A stretch of 40,125 nt of DNA from Flavobacteriales bacterium UBA1494 (lineage in GTDB: Bacteria > Bacteroidota > Bacteroidia > Flavobacteriales_E > Vicingaceae). The stretch spans positions 1 through 40,125 of the forward strand of contig CAJJAT010000021.1 of assembly GCA_905182175.1 (NCBI GenBank), given 5' to 3'. Positions within the stretch are counted from its first letter, which is position 1; every line of letters starts with the position of its first letter. A model generated the notes under the pieces. It ran no database searches. It saw only the letters and a program-made list of their open reading frames with translations, and was not told where the DNA came from. Positions 1-9,512 of this stretch are shown here, piece after piece. Both the position numbers and the translations under genes were made by a program.

Positions 1-1607
1 CATCATCATATTTTGATTAATATTTACCTCCAAGTAATCCATGATTCCCGATACCTAACAATAACATTAATTATTCCATAAAATATTTAAACCTTTATCC
101 ATCTTTACCGGCCAAAATGGAGTTTCATCAGCGTTCAAAGACACACCTCCGGATACTCCTGATGTTTGAGTTAATACATACCACATAATCAGGCGATAAC
201 CGACTTAGCTGCGGAATTTGATCAAAAGATTACCTATCTTTCGAATTTATTCTTCAACTAATCATTTCATTAATATCTTTATTTCGGATTGCTCTTATCA
301 CGTTATCAAATTTAATACTGCCAAATTTTTAGGAAATACGATAATTTGTAGCTCTAACGACTTTAATTTTAACTTTCATCGATATTATTAACACTTAACT
401 GCCAGTAATTAATTCGTATTTCATGGTATTAATTATCTGTTTTATAGATATTTATTACTTTACATTACTGCCAATTAGGAAATCTATTGTATCGAAAGCT
501 GCGGACGTTATCAAGAATTTCCGAAGAGTTTTTGAGTTTTCTACAACATGAAATCTATTTTGTTAATTTTCATTCTCTCCCATTGTAAAAAACTCAAGAT
601 CGTCAACGCTAGCTAAGTTTTCGCTTGCCCAACCTCCAATCAGCTAATTAACTCTAACGGTTATATGTAACAAATATGTTTTTATCTTCAACCTATTCCT
701 AAACTTTTTGAAACGATTTAACATAACAACCTATACATGAATAATTAGGATGTAAATTAGAGAAACACTTTTTTCCATTAACAGATCTAGGAATATCTAC
801 ATTACTATTAATGTGATTTATAACCGGTTTATCGCTGTTTATATTTATTTACAGCATAGTATAAGAATAAAACTACAAACTAAAAAAATCGAACTTTTCA
901 TACATAATTTGATTGTTTCCAGAGTTTTCAATACTTCTCTCGTCCTTACAACTATTAATTACTTGCGTGAACTCAAGAAAGCTAAATAGCTTACAAAAAA
1001 GTTTACTTTTGTTATTTTTTTCAGACCTAATTATACCTTGTAAATAAATAAAACACGATTTCATACATTTAAAATTGGCATTTAGTGTGACAAAAAGGTT
1101 TAAGTTCAAAATATAACGAATCCCATGATCACAATCAGTAGGCGTTAGCGATACGTCTGAATCTCCAATTAGGAAACCTCTTCTTTCACCTGCTGCATTT
1201 GGCATAAACTTCAACAATCTTATTACTCCCTGCTTGATTAGTTAATGACTTGCTAATTGTAGAGATCATATCACTTAGCTGTGCGATTATTTGTTGAGTT
1301 AAAAAAATGCCTGTATTCTCGTCAACAATTGCATCACCAAGACCTACCAGGGCGTTAACCTCTATATCAACTACTTCCAAAAAAGTTCCTAAGCCCTTGG
1401 AAAGAGAGTTTTACAAAAAACACATAATTTCCGTGTTGCGTGTTTTTGGCAGTTGAAACAATATAAAAGACGTAAAGTATAGTTTAAATTAATAACAGAA
1501 ATCACCTTTTAAATGAAATAATTAATTCTCAAACATCAAGAAACGTGCCTGTTAAAAAAATGAATAAATTACCCAAAGCCCAATGTAATTGCAGCTAAAT
1601 TGAATTG
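1..1607. other. Gene-free stretch before pcrA
   Basis: No convincing gene is visible in these 1.6 kb on either strand. The sequence is very AT-rich and dense in stop codons, unlike the tightly packed rest of the window. The only protein-like stretch is on the minus strand: about 73 stop-free codons (roughly 1186-1405) followed, in another frame, by 873-1217. The two frames overlap at 1186-1217, so this could be a frameshifted gene remnant, but I recognise no family. Two imperfect copies of an ACTGCCAA...TTAGGAAAT motif lie at 317-337 and 467-483. No tRNA cloverleaf or strong terminator was found. Confidence 0.5.
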
Positions 1608-1615
1608 TATTTTTG
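1608..1615 (+). promoter_or_regulatory. Bacteroidota -7 box (TAnnTTTG) of pcrA
   Basis: TATTTTTG matches the Bacteroidota -7 consensus TAnnTTTG exactly. It ends only 4 nt before the ATG at 1620, so the predicted transcript starts at or next to the start codon (leaderless). A TTG at 1589-1591 could be the -33 element, though the 16-nt spacer is slightly short. The position of the box also argues against the upstream TTG start at 1605. Confidence 0.5.
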
Positions 1616-1619
1616 TCCC

Positions 1620-3998
1620 ATGGATTATTTAGACGGACTAAACCCTTCGCAAAAAGAAGCAGTATTAAGTACCAACGGACCATCAATGGTTATTGCCGGT
1701 GCAGGTTCAGGTAAAACAAGGGTATTGACAGTAAAGATTGCCCATTTAATGAAGAATGGTGTCGACCCTTTCAACATCCTTTCATTAACATTTACCAACA
1801 AGGCTGCTCGGGAAATGAAAGAGCGAATTGGCAAAATTGTTGGGGAAGGTGAGGCTCGAAATATATGGATGGGCACGTTTCACTCTGTTTTTGCAAGAAT
1901 TTTGAGAACTGAGGCAGAAAAATTACATTACCCTTCTAACTTCACTATATACGACACTGCTGACTCTAAGAGTTTGTTGAGGGGTATTATGAAAGATATT
2001 GGTATAGATGACAAGGTCTATAAATTAGGGTTAGTATTAAACAGAATTTCATCTGCTAAAAACAATTTACTTTCTGCAGCAGCATACAACAACAATACAA
2101 CCATACAGGCAGAAGACAGGCAGATGGCCAAGCCAAAGATTGGAGAGATTTATAAAGAATACGAAAGACGCTGTTTTAAAGCAGCTGCAATGGATTTTGA
2201 TGATTTGTTGTTCAAAACAAACATCCTTTTAAAAGATTTTCCTGAGGTGTTGAATAAATATCAACATCGTTTTAAGTACATCTTAGTGGATGAGTACCAA
2301 GATACCAACTTTTCGCAATATGTAATTGTAAAAAAACTGGCTGCTTTAAACGAGAATGTTTGTGTCGTTGGAGATGACGCTCAAAGTATATATGCTTTCC
2401 GTGGAGCAAATATTCAAAATATATTGAATTTTCAAAAAGACTACCCTGATTCAAAAACCTTTAAATTAGAACAAAACTATAGGTCCACTAAAAATATAGT
2501 TAATGCTGCAAACCACATAATAGACAATAACAAGGACCAACTGGATAAAACGGTTTGGACGGATAACGAAGAGGGCGCAAAGATTAAAGTAAGCCGAACA
2601 TTAACAGATAACGAAGAGGGAAATTTAGTTGCAAACAACATCATTGAGCTAAAGCACAACAATCAAGCACAGAACTCAGCTTTCGCTATTTTATACCGAA
2701 CAAACGCTCAATCTCGGGCAATGGAGGAATCTCTTCGTAAAAAAGATGTTCCCTACCGTATATATGGCGGCACTTCTTTTTATCAAAGGAAAGAGATTAA
2801 GGATTTACTCTGTTATTGTAGATTAGCCATTAACCCTGATGACGATGAAGCGTTAAAAAGAGTGATTAACTACCCTGCTAGAGGAATTGGAAAAACAACA
2901 TTAGATAAGGTGATTTTTGCAGCTAATGCAGAGGACAGGAGTATCTGGAAAACGATAAGTGCAGAAAATTTTAGCGCCTTCCCAATTCAAAGTGGAGCAA
3001 AGAACAAGATCTTATTCTTTGTGGACATGATTCGCAATTTCAATACTCTATCTACAAAAAAGAATGCGCACGAATTGGTAGAAGATATTGCTAAGACCTC
3101 TACCTTAACAAATGATCTTTTCTCGGATAAAACACCGGAGGGAGTTGCGAAGTATGATAACATTCAGGAGCTACTAAATGGTATAAAGGAATTTGTTGAA
3201 GATGATGTTGCAAAAGCAATTGATTTAGATAGCCCTCAAATTGAAGAAGGACAGGAGAAATCTTTAGGTGTTTTCTTACAAGATATCGCTTTATTAACCG
3301 ATACAGATAAAGACGATAAAAGTGATAATAACAAAGTTGCCTTGATGACGATTCATGCAGCTAAAGGATTAGAATTTCCATATGTTTTTATAGTAGGATT
3401 AGAAGAAAATTTATTCCCCTCGCAGATGTCATTATCTTCTAGACCAGATTTAGAAGAAGAAAGAAGACTATTTTACGTAGCTTTGACACGTGCTGAAAAA
3501 GAAGTACGACTTTCATATGCTGCAAGTCGGTACCGATGGGGAAACCTAATTTACTGCGAACCAAGTCGATTTATTGAAGAAATCGATGAAAAGTTCCTTG
3601 AATATAATGTTCCTCCGGAAAAACCTCAAAGCTCTTTTGACGATGAAAGAAGCAGTTTTTCTGACAACCAGCAAACTAATTATAGAAGTACATTAAAAAA
3701 AGGTATGGCTAAAGTCACTAAAAAAACTCCAAAAGTTCCGGAACCAAAAATTATACCACCGCACAAGAAAATGGTGAGTATTGATGCATCCAAAAGACCA
3801 ATTGATCCTACTTTTGCCGCATCAGCAAGTAAAGTTGAGATAGGTTTACGCGTCGAGCACCTCAGGTTTGGTAAAGGCGAAGTAACAGGAATGGAGGGCA
3901 TGGAACCAGATAGAAAAGCGACCATTAAATTTGACAACGTTGGTGAAAAGCAACTGCTACTAAAATTCGCTAAACTCAGAATTCTAAAAGATAAGTAG
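1620..3998 (+). CDS. UvrD/PcrA-type ATP-dependent DNA helicase
   Basis: Superfamily 1A 3'-5' DNA helicase of 792 residues, expected to unwind DNA in nucleotide excision and mismatch repair and to clear replication obstacles in the cytoplasm. Visible motifs in order: Walker A AGAGSGKT (26-33), motif II DEYQDTN, motif III GDDAQSIYAFRGA, motif IV LEQNYRS, motif V MTIHAAKGLEFPYVF and motif VI EERRLFYVALTRAE. The C-terminal ~60 residues (GLRVEHLRFGKGEVTGMEG onward) match the Tudor-like PcrA tail that contacts RNA polymerase. The start is set at ATG 1620 (MDYLDGLNPSQ), the usual N-terminus of the family; an in-frame TTG at 1605 adds only five residues and overlaps the -7 box. DUF4290 and murA follow on the same strand. 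UvrD and PcrA cannot be told apart here, so no symbol is given. Confidence 0.96.
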   Translation: MDYLDGLNPSQKEAVLSTNGPSMVIAGAGSGKTRVLTVKIAHLMKNGVDPFNILSLTFTNKAAREMKERIGKIVGEGEARNIWMGTFHSVFARILRTEAEKLHYPSNFTIYDTADSKSLLRGIMKDIGIDDKVYKLGLVLNRISSAKNNLLSAAAYNNNTTIQAEDRQMAKPKIGEIYKEYERRCFKAAAMDFDDLLFKTNILLKDFPEVLNKYQHRFKYILVDEYQDTNFSQYVIVKKLAALNENVCVVGDDAQSIYAFRGANIQNILNFQKDYPDSKTFKLEQNYRSTKNIVNAANHIIDNNKDQLDKTVWTDNEEGAKIKVSRTLTDNEEGNLVANNIIELKHNNQAQNSAFAILYRTNAQSRAMEESLRKKDVPYRIYGGTSFYQRKEIKDLLCYCRLAINPDDDEALKRVINYPARGIGKTTLDKVIFAANAEDRSIWKTISAENFSAFPIQSGAKNKILFFVDMIRNFNTLSTKKNAHELVEDIAKTSTLTNDLFSDKTPEGVAKYDNIQELLNGIKEFVEDDVAKAIDLDSPQIEEGQEKSLGVFLQDIALLTDTDKDDKSDNNKVALMTIHAAKGLEFPYVFIVGLEENLFPSQMSLSSRPDLEEERRLFYVALTRAEKEVRLSYAASRYRWGNLIYCEPSRFIEEIDEKFLEYNVPPEKPQSSFDDERSSFSDNQQTNYRSTLKKGMAKVTKKTPKVPEPKIIPPHKKMVSIDASKRPIDPTFAASASKVEIGLRVEHLRFGKGEVTGMEGMEPDRKATIKFDNVGEKQLLLKFAKLRILKDK

Positions 3999-4063
3999 CA
4001 TTTAATACGCTACAGGCTTTTTAAGCTAACCTTACATTCAAATTACCGAATATCAAACAACAA

Positions 4064-4723
4064 ATGAATTACAATACAAGTCGTTCTAAAATGATTATAC
4101 CGGAGTATGGAAGACACATACAACAATTGGTGGATCATGCAATTAAGCTAGAAGACAAAGAAGAGCAGAATAAAATGGTTTTGGCCATTGTTGATGTTAT
4201 GGGTCAATTGAACCCTCACCTAAGAGATGTCCCAGACTTTACGCATAAACTCTGGGACCACATACACATCATGTCTAATTTTAAATTAGAAGTGGATTCT
4301 CCATATCCTACTCCAACACCGGAGCAGTTTATGGAAAAGCCCAAACCAATGCCTTACCCTGCAGGTAAAATTAGGTTTAAACATTACGGTAAAGGGACTG
4401 AAAGCCTTATTGGGAAGGCCGTCGAAATGGGAGCAGGTGAAGAGAAAAATGCTTTAGTTGAATCCATTGCAAATTTGATGAAGAAGCACTACTTGACTTG
4501 GGGAAGAAGCTCTGTTGATGATGCTCAAATTATATCCGACATAAAAAGAATTTCTAGAGGTAACTTAGAAGTGCAAGAAAGTATAGAGTTAATCGCTACG
4601 AAAGACATTAGCGTGAGAAATACTGCAACAAGCACAAACAACGGCGGCGGCGGAAGAAAGAAACAGCAGAATCAAAACCAAAACGCCAAGAGAAAAAATT
4701 ACAAATCAAAAAAGAAATACTAA
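4064..4723 (+). CDS. DUF4290 domain-containing protein
   Basis: A 219-residue protein of the Bacteroidota-specific DUF4290 family, whose function is unknown. The conserved body covers about residues 1-175 (motifs such as MIIPEYGRHIQQLVDHA and MGQLNPHLRDVPDFTHKLWDH). It is followed by a Gly-rich linker and a very basic Gln/Asn/Lys/Arg tail (about 188-219), which suggests binding to RNA, DNA or ribosomes; that is inference. No signal peptide or membrane segment is seen, so it is cytoplasmic. It lies 65 bp after the helicase and 15 bp before murA, the usual arrangement in this phylum, and is probably co-transcribed with murA. A short run of GGC repeats encodes the Gly linker. Confidence 0.9.
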   Translation: MNYNTSRSKMIIPEYGRHIQQLVDHAIKLEDKEEQNKMVLAIVDVMGQLNPHLRDVPDFTHKLWDHIHIMSNFKLEVDSPYPTPTPEQFMEKPKPMPYPAGKIRFKHYGKGTESLIGKAVEMGAGEEKNALVESIANLMKKHYLTWGRSSVDDAQIISDIKRISRGNLEVQESIELIATKDISVRNTATSTNNGGGGRKKQQNQNQNAKRKNYKSKKKY

Positions 4724-4738
4724 AACGATACAACCTCG

Positions 4739-6064
4739 ATGGGAACTTTTGAAATTACTGGCGGTAAAAAGCTAAAGGGAGACTTAACTCCTCAAGGGGC
4801 AAAAAATGAAGCACTTCAAATATTATGTGCTGTACTACTAACCCCTGAGAAAGTAACCGTTGAGAATATCCCTGACATTATAGATGTCAACAAGCTAATT
4901 GATTTATTGAAAGACTTAGGGGTTAAGGTTGAGGAGATTCCGAATTCTGCAACCAAAGCAGGAAGCAAAACGTTCACTTTTCAAGCAGATGAAATTGACA
5001 TTGAGTACTTAAACACGCAAGAATTTAAGAAAAAAGGCTCAGGGTTAAGGGGATCTGTTATGATTTTAGGTCCATTGTTATCGAGATTTGGCAAGGGATA
5101 TATTCCAAGACCGGGTGGTGATAAAATTGGCAGAAGAAGACTAGACACTCACTTTATTGGTTTCCAAAAATTAGGAGCTAAGTTTATTTACAACAAGGAA
5201 AACAAGTTTTACAAGGTTGAAGCGAGTAACCTAAAAGGGTGTTACATGCTTTTAGATGAAGCTTCAGTAACAGGCACAGCGAACATCGTTATGGCTGCTG
5301 TTTTAGCGAAAGGAACTACTACCATTTATTATGCGGCTTGTGAACCATATTTACAGCAACTATGTAAAATGTTGAACCGAATGGGTGCTAAAATCAGCGG
5401 TATTGGTTCTAATATGTTAACGATTGAAGGCGTGACATATCTCGGAGGCTGTGAGCATCGAATTCTTCCAGACATGATTGAAATTGGAAGTTTTATTGGC
5501 CTTGCAGCGATGACAGGTTCTGAAATTACAATTAAAGATGTTTCTTATCCAGATTTAGGCATTATTCCAGATACTTTCAGAAAACTTGGAATTAAAATTG
5601 AATTACAGGGGGATGATTTATACATCCCTGGGCAAGAGAATTACGAAATTGAGACGTTCATTGACGGTTCAATTATGACAATTTCTGATGCACCATGGCC
5701 TGGATTCACTCCGGATTTATTAAGTATTATTTTAGTTGTTGCTACCCAAGCAAAAGGGTCCGTCTTAATTCACCAAAAGATGTTTGAAAGTAGGTTGTTC
5801 TTTACTGACAAACTAATTGACATGGGTGCCAGAATAATTTTATGTGACCCCCACAGAGCCACTGTGATCGGAATGAACAACGAATCTCCTCTAAGAGGTA
5901 TTCAAATGACATCTCCTGATATTAGGGCTGGTGTCTCCTTATTAATTGCGGCAATGTCTGCAAAAGGAAAAAGTGTCATTCACAACATTGAGCAGATAGA
6001 CCGCGGTTATGGCAAAATAGATGACCGTTTAAATGCAATAGGAGCTGACATTGTCAGATTATAA
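4739..6064 (+). CDS. murA: UDP-N-acetylglucosamine 1-carboxyvinyltransferase (Asp-type MurA)
   Basis: Cytoplasmic enzyme of 441 residues for the first committed step of peptidoglycan synthesis: transfer of enolpyruvate from PEP to UDP-GlcNAc. It has the EPT/inside-out barrel fold. Lys22-Asn23 in PQGAKNEAL match the conserved substrate-binding pair. The active-site loop reads PRPGGDKIGRRRLDTH, so the position of E. coli Cys115 is Asp128 (codon 5120-5122). Asp-type MurAs, as in Mycobacterium, Chlamydia and Borrelia, are not alkylated by fosfomycin, so intrinsic insensitivity is predicted. The gene follows DUF4290 by 15 bp. A weak AT-rich hairpin near 6069-6087 may end the transcript. Confidence 0.96.
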   Translation: MGTFEITGGKKLKGDLTPQGAKNEALQILCAVLLTPEKVTVENIPDIIDVNKLIDLLKDLGVKVEEIPNSATKAGSKTFTFQADEIDIEYLNTQEFKKKGSGLRGSVMILGPLLSRFGKGYIPRPGGDKIGRRRLDTHFIGFQKLGAKFIYNKENKFYKVEASNLKGCYMLLDEASVTGTANIVMAAVLAKGTTTIYYAACEPYLQQLCKMLNRMGAKISGIGSNMLTIEGVTYLGGCEHRILPDMIEIGSFIGLAAMTGSEITIKDVSYPDLGIIPDTFRKLGIKIELQGDDLYIPGQENYEIETFIDGSIMTISDAPWPGFTPDLLSIILVVATQAKGSVLIHQKMFESRLFFTDKLIDMGARIILCDPHRATVIGMNNESPLRGIQMTSPDIRAGVSLLIAAMSAKGKSVIHNIEQIDRGYGKIDDRLNAIGADIVRL

Positions 6065-6230
6065 TCCTGAAGAATAACTTCTTTTAGACACTTTACAATT
6101 CAATTTAATTACTGCGATTCTATTAAATATATACTCATTGACTTTGAAATAAATATAATCTGCAGCAGAATTTATACGACAATAGTCTCTGTTTTAACAT
6201 TTTTTGATTTTTAGACTAACCCATTTCTTG

Positions 6231-6238
6231 TACTTTTA
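6231..6238 (+). promoter_or_regulatory. Possible -7 box of the TlpA-like gene, with downstream hairpin
   Basis: TACTTTTA resembles TAnnTTTG (7 of 8), with a TTG at 6204-6206, 24 nt upstream. Downstream, an inverted repeat GGCATT-ATT-AATGCC at 6245-6259 would form a small hairpin in the 5' leader. The leader would be about 40 nt. Confidence 0.3.
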
Positions 6239-6281
6239 AAGCTTGGCATTATTAATGCCTTCACCAAACTAAACAACTATT

Positions 6282-6854
6282 ATGAAATCGAATAAAATTA
6301 TAGCGATTTGTATTTTAGCAACCTCATTAATCTTGGTTGCTTTTACCAATTCAAACGATTCTAAAGAAACCGTTACTATTCTAGGCAATGAGGTAACCAT
6401 TGGACTTAACATTGGAAATAAGGCGCCTGAAATAAAATTAAATGATCCAAACGGAAAAGAAATAGCGCTATCAGACTTGAAAGGACAAATGGTGTTAATT
6501 GATTTTTGGGCTGCTTGGTGCGGACCTTGCCGAAGAGAAAATCCAAATGTAGTAAAGACATATAATCTGTTCAAAGACAGTAAATTTGAAAATGGAAATG
6601 GATTCACAGTCTATAGCGTTTCGTTAGATAAAGACCCTAAAAAGTGGCAGAATGCAATTATGCAAGATCGGCTCACATGGCCAAATCATGTTAGTGATTT
6701 AAAAGCCTGGGGTACAGCTCCAAGAATAGATTATCAATTTTCTGGAATTCCTTTTGCTGTACTCATCGATGGTAACGGTATTATTGTTGGAAAAGGGAAT
6801 AACGTTAGAGGACAAAATTTAGGAATGCTTCTGAATAATTTTGTAAAAAAGTAA
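6282..6854 (+). CDS. TlpA/ResA-like thiol-disulfide oxidoreductase
   Basis: A 190-residue exported thioredoxin-fold protein. An N-terminal hydrophobic segment (about 5-21) acts as signal peptide or membrane anchor and places the domain in the periplasm. The AhpC/TSA-redoxin core begins at about 45 (GNKAPEIKLNDPNGKEIAL). The active site is WCGPC with Cys80 and Cys83, and the cis-proline loop is GIPFAVLID (Pro157). Members of this family reduce or isomerise disulfides of envelope proteins, including c-type cytochromes; the partner here is unknown. It appears to be a single-gene transcription unit between murA and a strong terminator. Identity as a redoxin is clear; the exact role is not. Confidence 0.92.
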   Translation: MKSNKIIAICILATSLILVAFTNSNDSKETVTILGNEVTIGLNIGNKAPEIKLNDPNGKEIALSDLKGQMVLIDFWAAWCGPCRRENPNVVKTYNLFKDSKFENGNGFTVYSVSLDKDPKKWQNAIMQDRLTWPNHVSDLKAWGTAPRIDYQFSGIPFAVLIDGNGIIVGKGNNVRGQNLGMLLNNFVKK

Positions 6855-6876
6855 TACATAACAACACCTAAGGTAT

Positions 6877-6912
6877 AAAAAAGCTCGATAGGAATTCCTA
6901 TCGAGCTTTTTT
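6877..6912 (+). terminator. Perfect rho-independent terminator after the TlpA-like gene
   Basis: A perfect palindrome, AAAAAAGCTCGATAGGAA and its complement, ends in a run of six T. With two or so bases left out to form the loop it gives a long stem flanked by A and T tracts, so it could work in both directions. It starts 22 bp after the stop codon at 6854. Confidence 0.9.
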
Positions 6913-7654
6913 CGTTTTAAAATCCTTATTAAACTCGCCTCAAGCAATTTACAATTTCTTGAGGCGACTCATGTCGTAATATAATACTGGGTTTTAGCAT
7001 TAATTTTATTTTAATACTCGTAGTAAGATCTATATCTTGCAATACTCCCATTTGCCAATTAACTTTAATTATATCATTTTAAGAATATTAGAAACGCTCG
7101 TAATGCAAATTTATGGAACAAGAGTTGAGAAAATCCTCAAGATATTTCTGTAGCTCATCAAGGTTGTATCATGTAGCATATAACCTTCGAAAACGGCATT
7201 CCCCTCATTAAACCTGATAGCTTCCATATTTCATAGCGATCTAGTCTTATTTAACAACCATACTCTTTTGGCTCCTGTATTAAGGTAAAGCCCGTAATTT
7301 GGAGTATTTTACAAATGTATCCCAAGCAATACCAAAAACCTTAAGAAAATTCAATCTCAATTGCCGTCACTTCGTAAAATCTAGAAGACCTTTTACGGGA
7401 ATTATACTCCACCTGTGACAACCATCAAGCATGTTGCGAAACTACGAGCAAGGTGTAATTTGATACTTTACCACTTATTAACAAGAATCAGCACAGTATC
7501 AGCTTCAGTAAGCTAACAAACCTGCGGGTAATTGTAACGAAAAGGGACTAATGAATTCTAAAAAAAGAAAAGACAAAAATCAAAGAATATATCTTGTACT
7601 TAGATCTTTTTTAAGTGACCAAGTCGGAAACAATTCAAACTTAAATTTTCAAAA
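6913..7654. other. Gene-poor stretch between the TlpA-like gene and grpE
   Basis: About 740 bp with no supportable gene. An inverted repeat CGCCTCAAG/CTTGAGGCG (6936-6944 and 6958-6966, 13-nt loop) lies just after the terminator but has no T run. A 39-codon minus-strand frame at 7111-7227 reads fairly naturally but has no recognisable relatives. The stretch may hold a decayed gene; no tRNA or riboswitch fold was identified by eye. Confidence 0.5.
6936..6966. repeat. Inverted repeat, 9-bp arms
   Basis: CGCCTCAAG (6936-6944) pairs perfectly with CTTGAGGCG (6958-6966) across a 13-nt AT-rich loop. No T tract follows on the + strand, so it is not a typical terminator. It could be an RNA hairpin, a binding site or a remnant of decayed sequence. 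Confidence 0.5.
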
Positions 7655-7661
7655 AATATTT

Positions 7662-7673
7662 GTGTATTTACAC
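7662..7673. promoter_or_regulatory. Palindrome at the predicted grpE transcription start
   Basis: GTGTA-TT-TACAC is a perfect 12-bp inverted repeat. It starts at the last base of a weak -7-like box (AATATTTG, 7655-7662) and would cover the transcription start, a suitable place for a repressor. A similar but longer-spaced palindrome sits in the same position upstream of the mnmD gene (10788-10804). Confidence 0.35.
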
Positions 7674-7695
7674 CCCAAAATTAAATTCTGTCATT

Positions 7696-8319
7696 ATGAC
7701 AAATACTAAACTTGGCAAAGCGTTTGGGAAGGAGGAGTTGAGAACAAAAACTTCAAAAATGAAAGACGAGAAAAACTCAGTAGAAGAGCAAGAAGAAAAG
7801 GTGGAAGATGCCATTGAAAACGAAGATACTGCGGCAGCTGAAGATTCAACTCCAGAAGAAGAGTTAACAGACATTGAAAAGAAAGATATTGAAATTCAAG
7901 AGCTAAAGGAAAAGCACCTCCGATTATATTCTGAGTTTGATAACTTTAGAAGAAGAACACAGAAAGAAAAATTAGAGCTTTACAAAACAGCTGGAGAGGA
8001 TCTTTTCAAAGTATTGTTACCCGTAATGGATGACTTTGAACGTGCCAAAAAGTCAATGGAAGAAACCCAAGACTATGACAGTTTGAAAGTAGGAGTTGAC
8101 TTAATTTATAATAAATTTCAGCACATTTTTAAAACAAACGGACTAGAGCCAATGCCTGATATTGTTGGAAGTGCATTCGACAGTGAGATACATGAAGCCA
8201 TTACGCAAATTCCCGCTCCAACTGATGAAATGAAAGGAAAGGTAGTTGATGTAGTTGAACAAGGGTATACCTTGAAAGAAAAGGTAATTCGTTTTGCCAA
8301 AGTAGTTGTAGGAAAATAA
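7696..8319 (+). CDS. grpE: Nucleotide exchange factor GrpE
   Basis: GrpE releases ADP from DnaK and so drives the Hsp70 chaperone cycle in the cytoplasm. The protein is 207 residues from ATG 7696. An acidic, disordered N-terminus rich in Glu is followed by a long coiled coil ([23 protein letters not shown]) and the C-terminal beta domain ([10 protein letters not shown]... [16 protein letters not shown]), which carries the family signature. ATG 7759 (MKDEKNS) is an alternative start that would remove 21 residues of variable sequence; a GGAAGGAGG run about 25 nt upstream of it is too far for a normal Shine-Dalgarno. dnaJ follows after 8 bp, a standard heat-shock operon; dnaK is not in the window. 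Confidence 0.95.
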   Translation: MTNTKLGKAFGKEELRTKTSKMKDEKNSVEEQEEKVEDAIENEDTAAAEDSTPEEELTDIEKKDIEIQELKEKHLRLYSEFDNFRRRTQKEKLELYKTAGEDLFKVLLPVMDDFERAKKSMEETQDYDSLKVGVDLIYNKFQHIFKTNGLEPMPDIVGSAFDSEIHEAITQIPAPTDEMKGKVVDVVEQGYTLKEKVIRFAKVVVGK

Positions 8320-8327
8320 AACACATC

Positions 8328-9482
8328 ATGGCAAAAAGAGATTATTACGAAGTATTAGGAGTAGAGAAAAATGCTACTACACAAGAAATAAAAAAGGCTT
8401 ACAGAAAGCTTGCTTTAAAATTTCACCCAGATAAGAATCCGGATAACAAAGAGGCTGAGGACAAGTTTAAAGAAGCTGCAGAAGCTTACGAAGTACTGAG
8501 CAACGACGAGAAAAAAGCAAAATACGATCGTTTTGGACATTCCGGAATGGGTGGCGGCGGAGGCTTTGGCGGCGGCGGCGGTATGAATATGGATGATATC
8601 TTCTCACAGTTCGGCGATATTTTCGGCGGCGGCGGAGGGTTTAGCGGTTTTGGCGGCGGCGGAGGTGGTCGTGGAAGCAGACGAGTAAATCGAGGGAGCA
8701 ACATCAGGGTTAAAGTTAAAATGACTTTAGCCGACGTTGTAAATGGAGTTGAGAAAAAGATCAAAGTCAAAAAGTTTATTAACTGTTCTCCTTGCTCTGG
8801 GTCAGGAGCAGCAGGTGGCTCAGGAGGTTTTACTACCTGTGACACGTGTAAGGGAGCTGGTCAAGTAAATAGAGTTACCAATACGTTTTTAGGTCAGATG
8901 CAAACCGCTGCAACTTGCCCAACTTGCGGTGGCGACGGTAAAATAATTACGAATAAGTGTAACTCTTGTCATGGTGATGGAATTGTAAAAGATGACGATA
9001 CAATTGAATTGAAAATTCCTGCAGGTGTGGAAGATGGCATGCAATTATCCGTTTCTGGAAAAGGAAACATGGGCGCTCGAAATGGCGTTGCAGGTGACTT
9101 AATTGTTCTAATTGAAGAAGAAGAACACGAAGACTTGAAAAGAGACGGAAATAATATCCTTTATGACTTATACATTTCATTACCTGATGCTATTTTAGGA
9201 ACCGACGTTACAGTGCCCACGGTAAATGCCAAGGCTAAGATTAAAATCGAACCAGGTACACAAGGGGGTAAAGTTCTTAGATTAAGAAACAAAGGGATTC
9301 CTGAGGTGAATGGCTACAGAACAGGTGATCAAATGGTGAATGTTAATGTTTGGACTCCTCAAACACTTTCGAAAGAGGAAAAAGAAATAATTGAAAAATT
9401 GAGAGGTGCTGATAATTTTAAGCCCAACCCTACAGATCAAGACAAAGGATTCTTTGAGCGAATGAAAGAATATTTCAAATAA
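8328..9482 (+). CDS. dnaJ: Chaperone protein DnaJ
   Basis: Type I Hsp40 co-chaperone of 384 residues that delivers unfolded clients to DnaK and stimulates its ATPase. The J domain (about 1-70) has the essential HPD at 33-35. The Gly/Phe region (about 75-125) is extreme, with several Gly runs written as GGC/GGT/GGA repeats. The zinc-finger domain has all four CxxCxGxG motifs: [24 protein letters not shown] and CNSCHGDG. The C-terminal client-binding domains follow ([11 protein letters not shown]... [21 protein letters not shown]). It is co-transcribed with grpE (8-bp gap) and ends at a terminator two bases after its stop. Confidence 0.98.
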   Translation: MAKRDYYEVLGVEKNATTQEIKKAYRKLALKFHPDKNPDNKEAEDKFKEAAEAYEVLSNDEKKAKYDRFGHSGMGGGGGFGGGGGMNMDDIFSQFGDIFGGGGGFSGFGGGGGGRGSRRVNRGSNIRVKVKMTLADVVNGVEKKIKVKKFINCSPCSGSGAAGGSGGFTTCDTCKGAGQVNRVTNTFLGQMQTAATCPTCGGDGKIITNKCNSCHGDGIVKDDDTIELKIPAGVEDGMQLSVSGKGNMGARNGVAGDLIVLIEEEEHEDLKRDGNNILYDLYISLPDAILGTDVTVPTVNAKAKIKIEPGTQGGKVLRLRNKGIPEVNGYRTGDQMVNVNVWTPQTLSKEEKEIIEKLRGADNFKPNPTDQDKGFFERMKEYFK

Positions 9483-9483
9483 T

Positions 9484-9512
9484 AAAAAATCCTGCTTTTA
9501 GCGGGATTTTTT
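9484..9512. terminator. Bidirectional terminator between dnaJ and the YkgJ-like gene
   Basis: AAAAAATCCTGC pairs with GCGGGATTTTTT through one T-G wobble around a TTTTA loop. A and T runs on both sides let it serve dnaJ on the + strand and the convergent gene on the - strand, whose stop codon overlaps it at 9511-9513. Confidence 0.85.

Noticed and set aside
873-1380. Two minus-strand frames of 114 and 64 codons as real genes
   Set aside because: They overlap in different registers, match no family I know and lack a promoter. They are described only as a possible remnant.
3995-4013. Terminator after the helicase (GTAGC-N9-GCTAC)
   Set aside because: The stem is only 5 bp, it overlaps the stop codon and is not followed directly by a T run.
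8486-8845. A 119-codon minus-strand frame rich in proline opposite dnaJ
   Set aside because: It is the antisense of the Gly-rich region of dnaJ, where GGN codons read as proline codons on the other strand. dnaJ is unmistakable.
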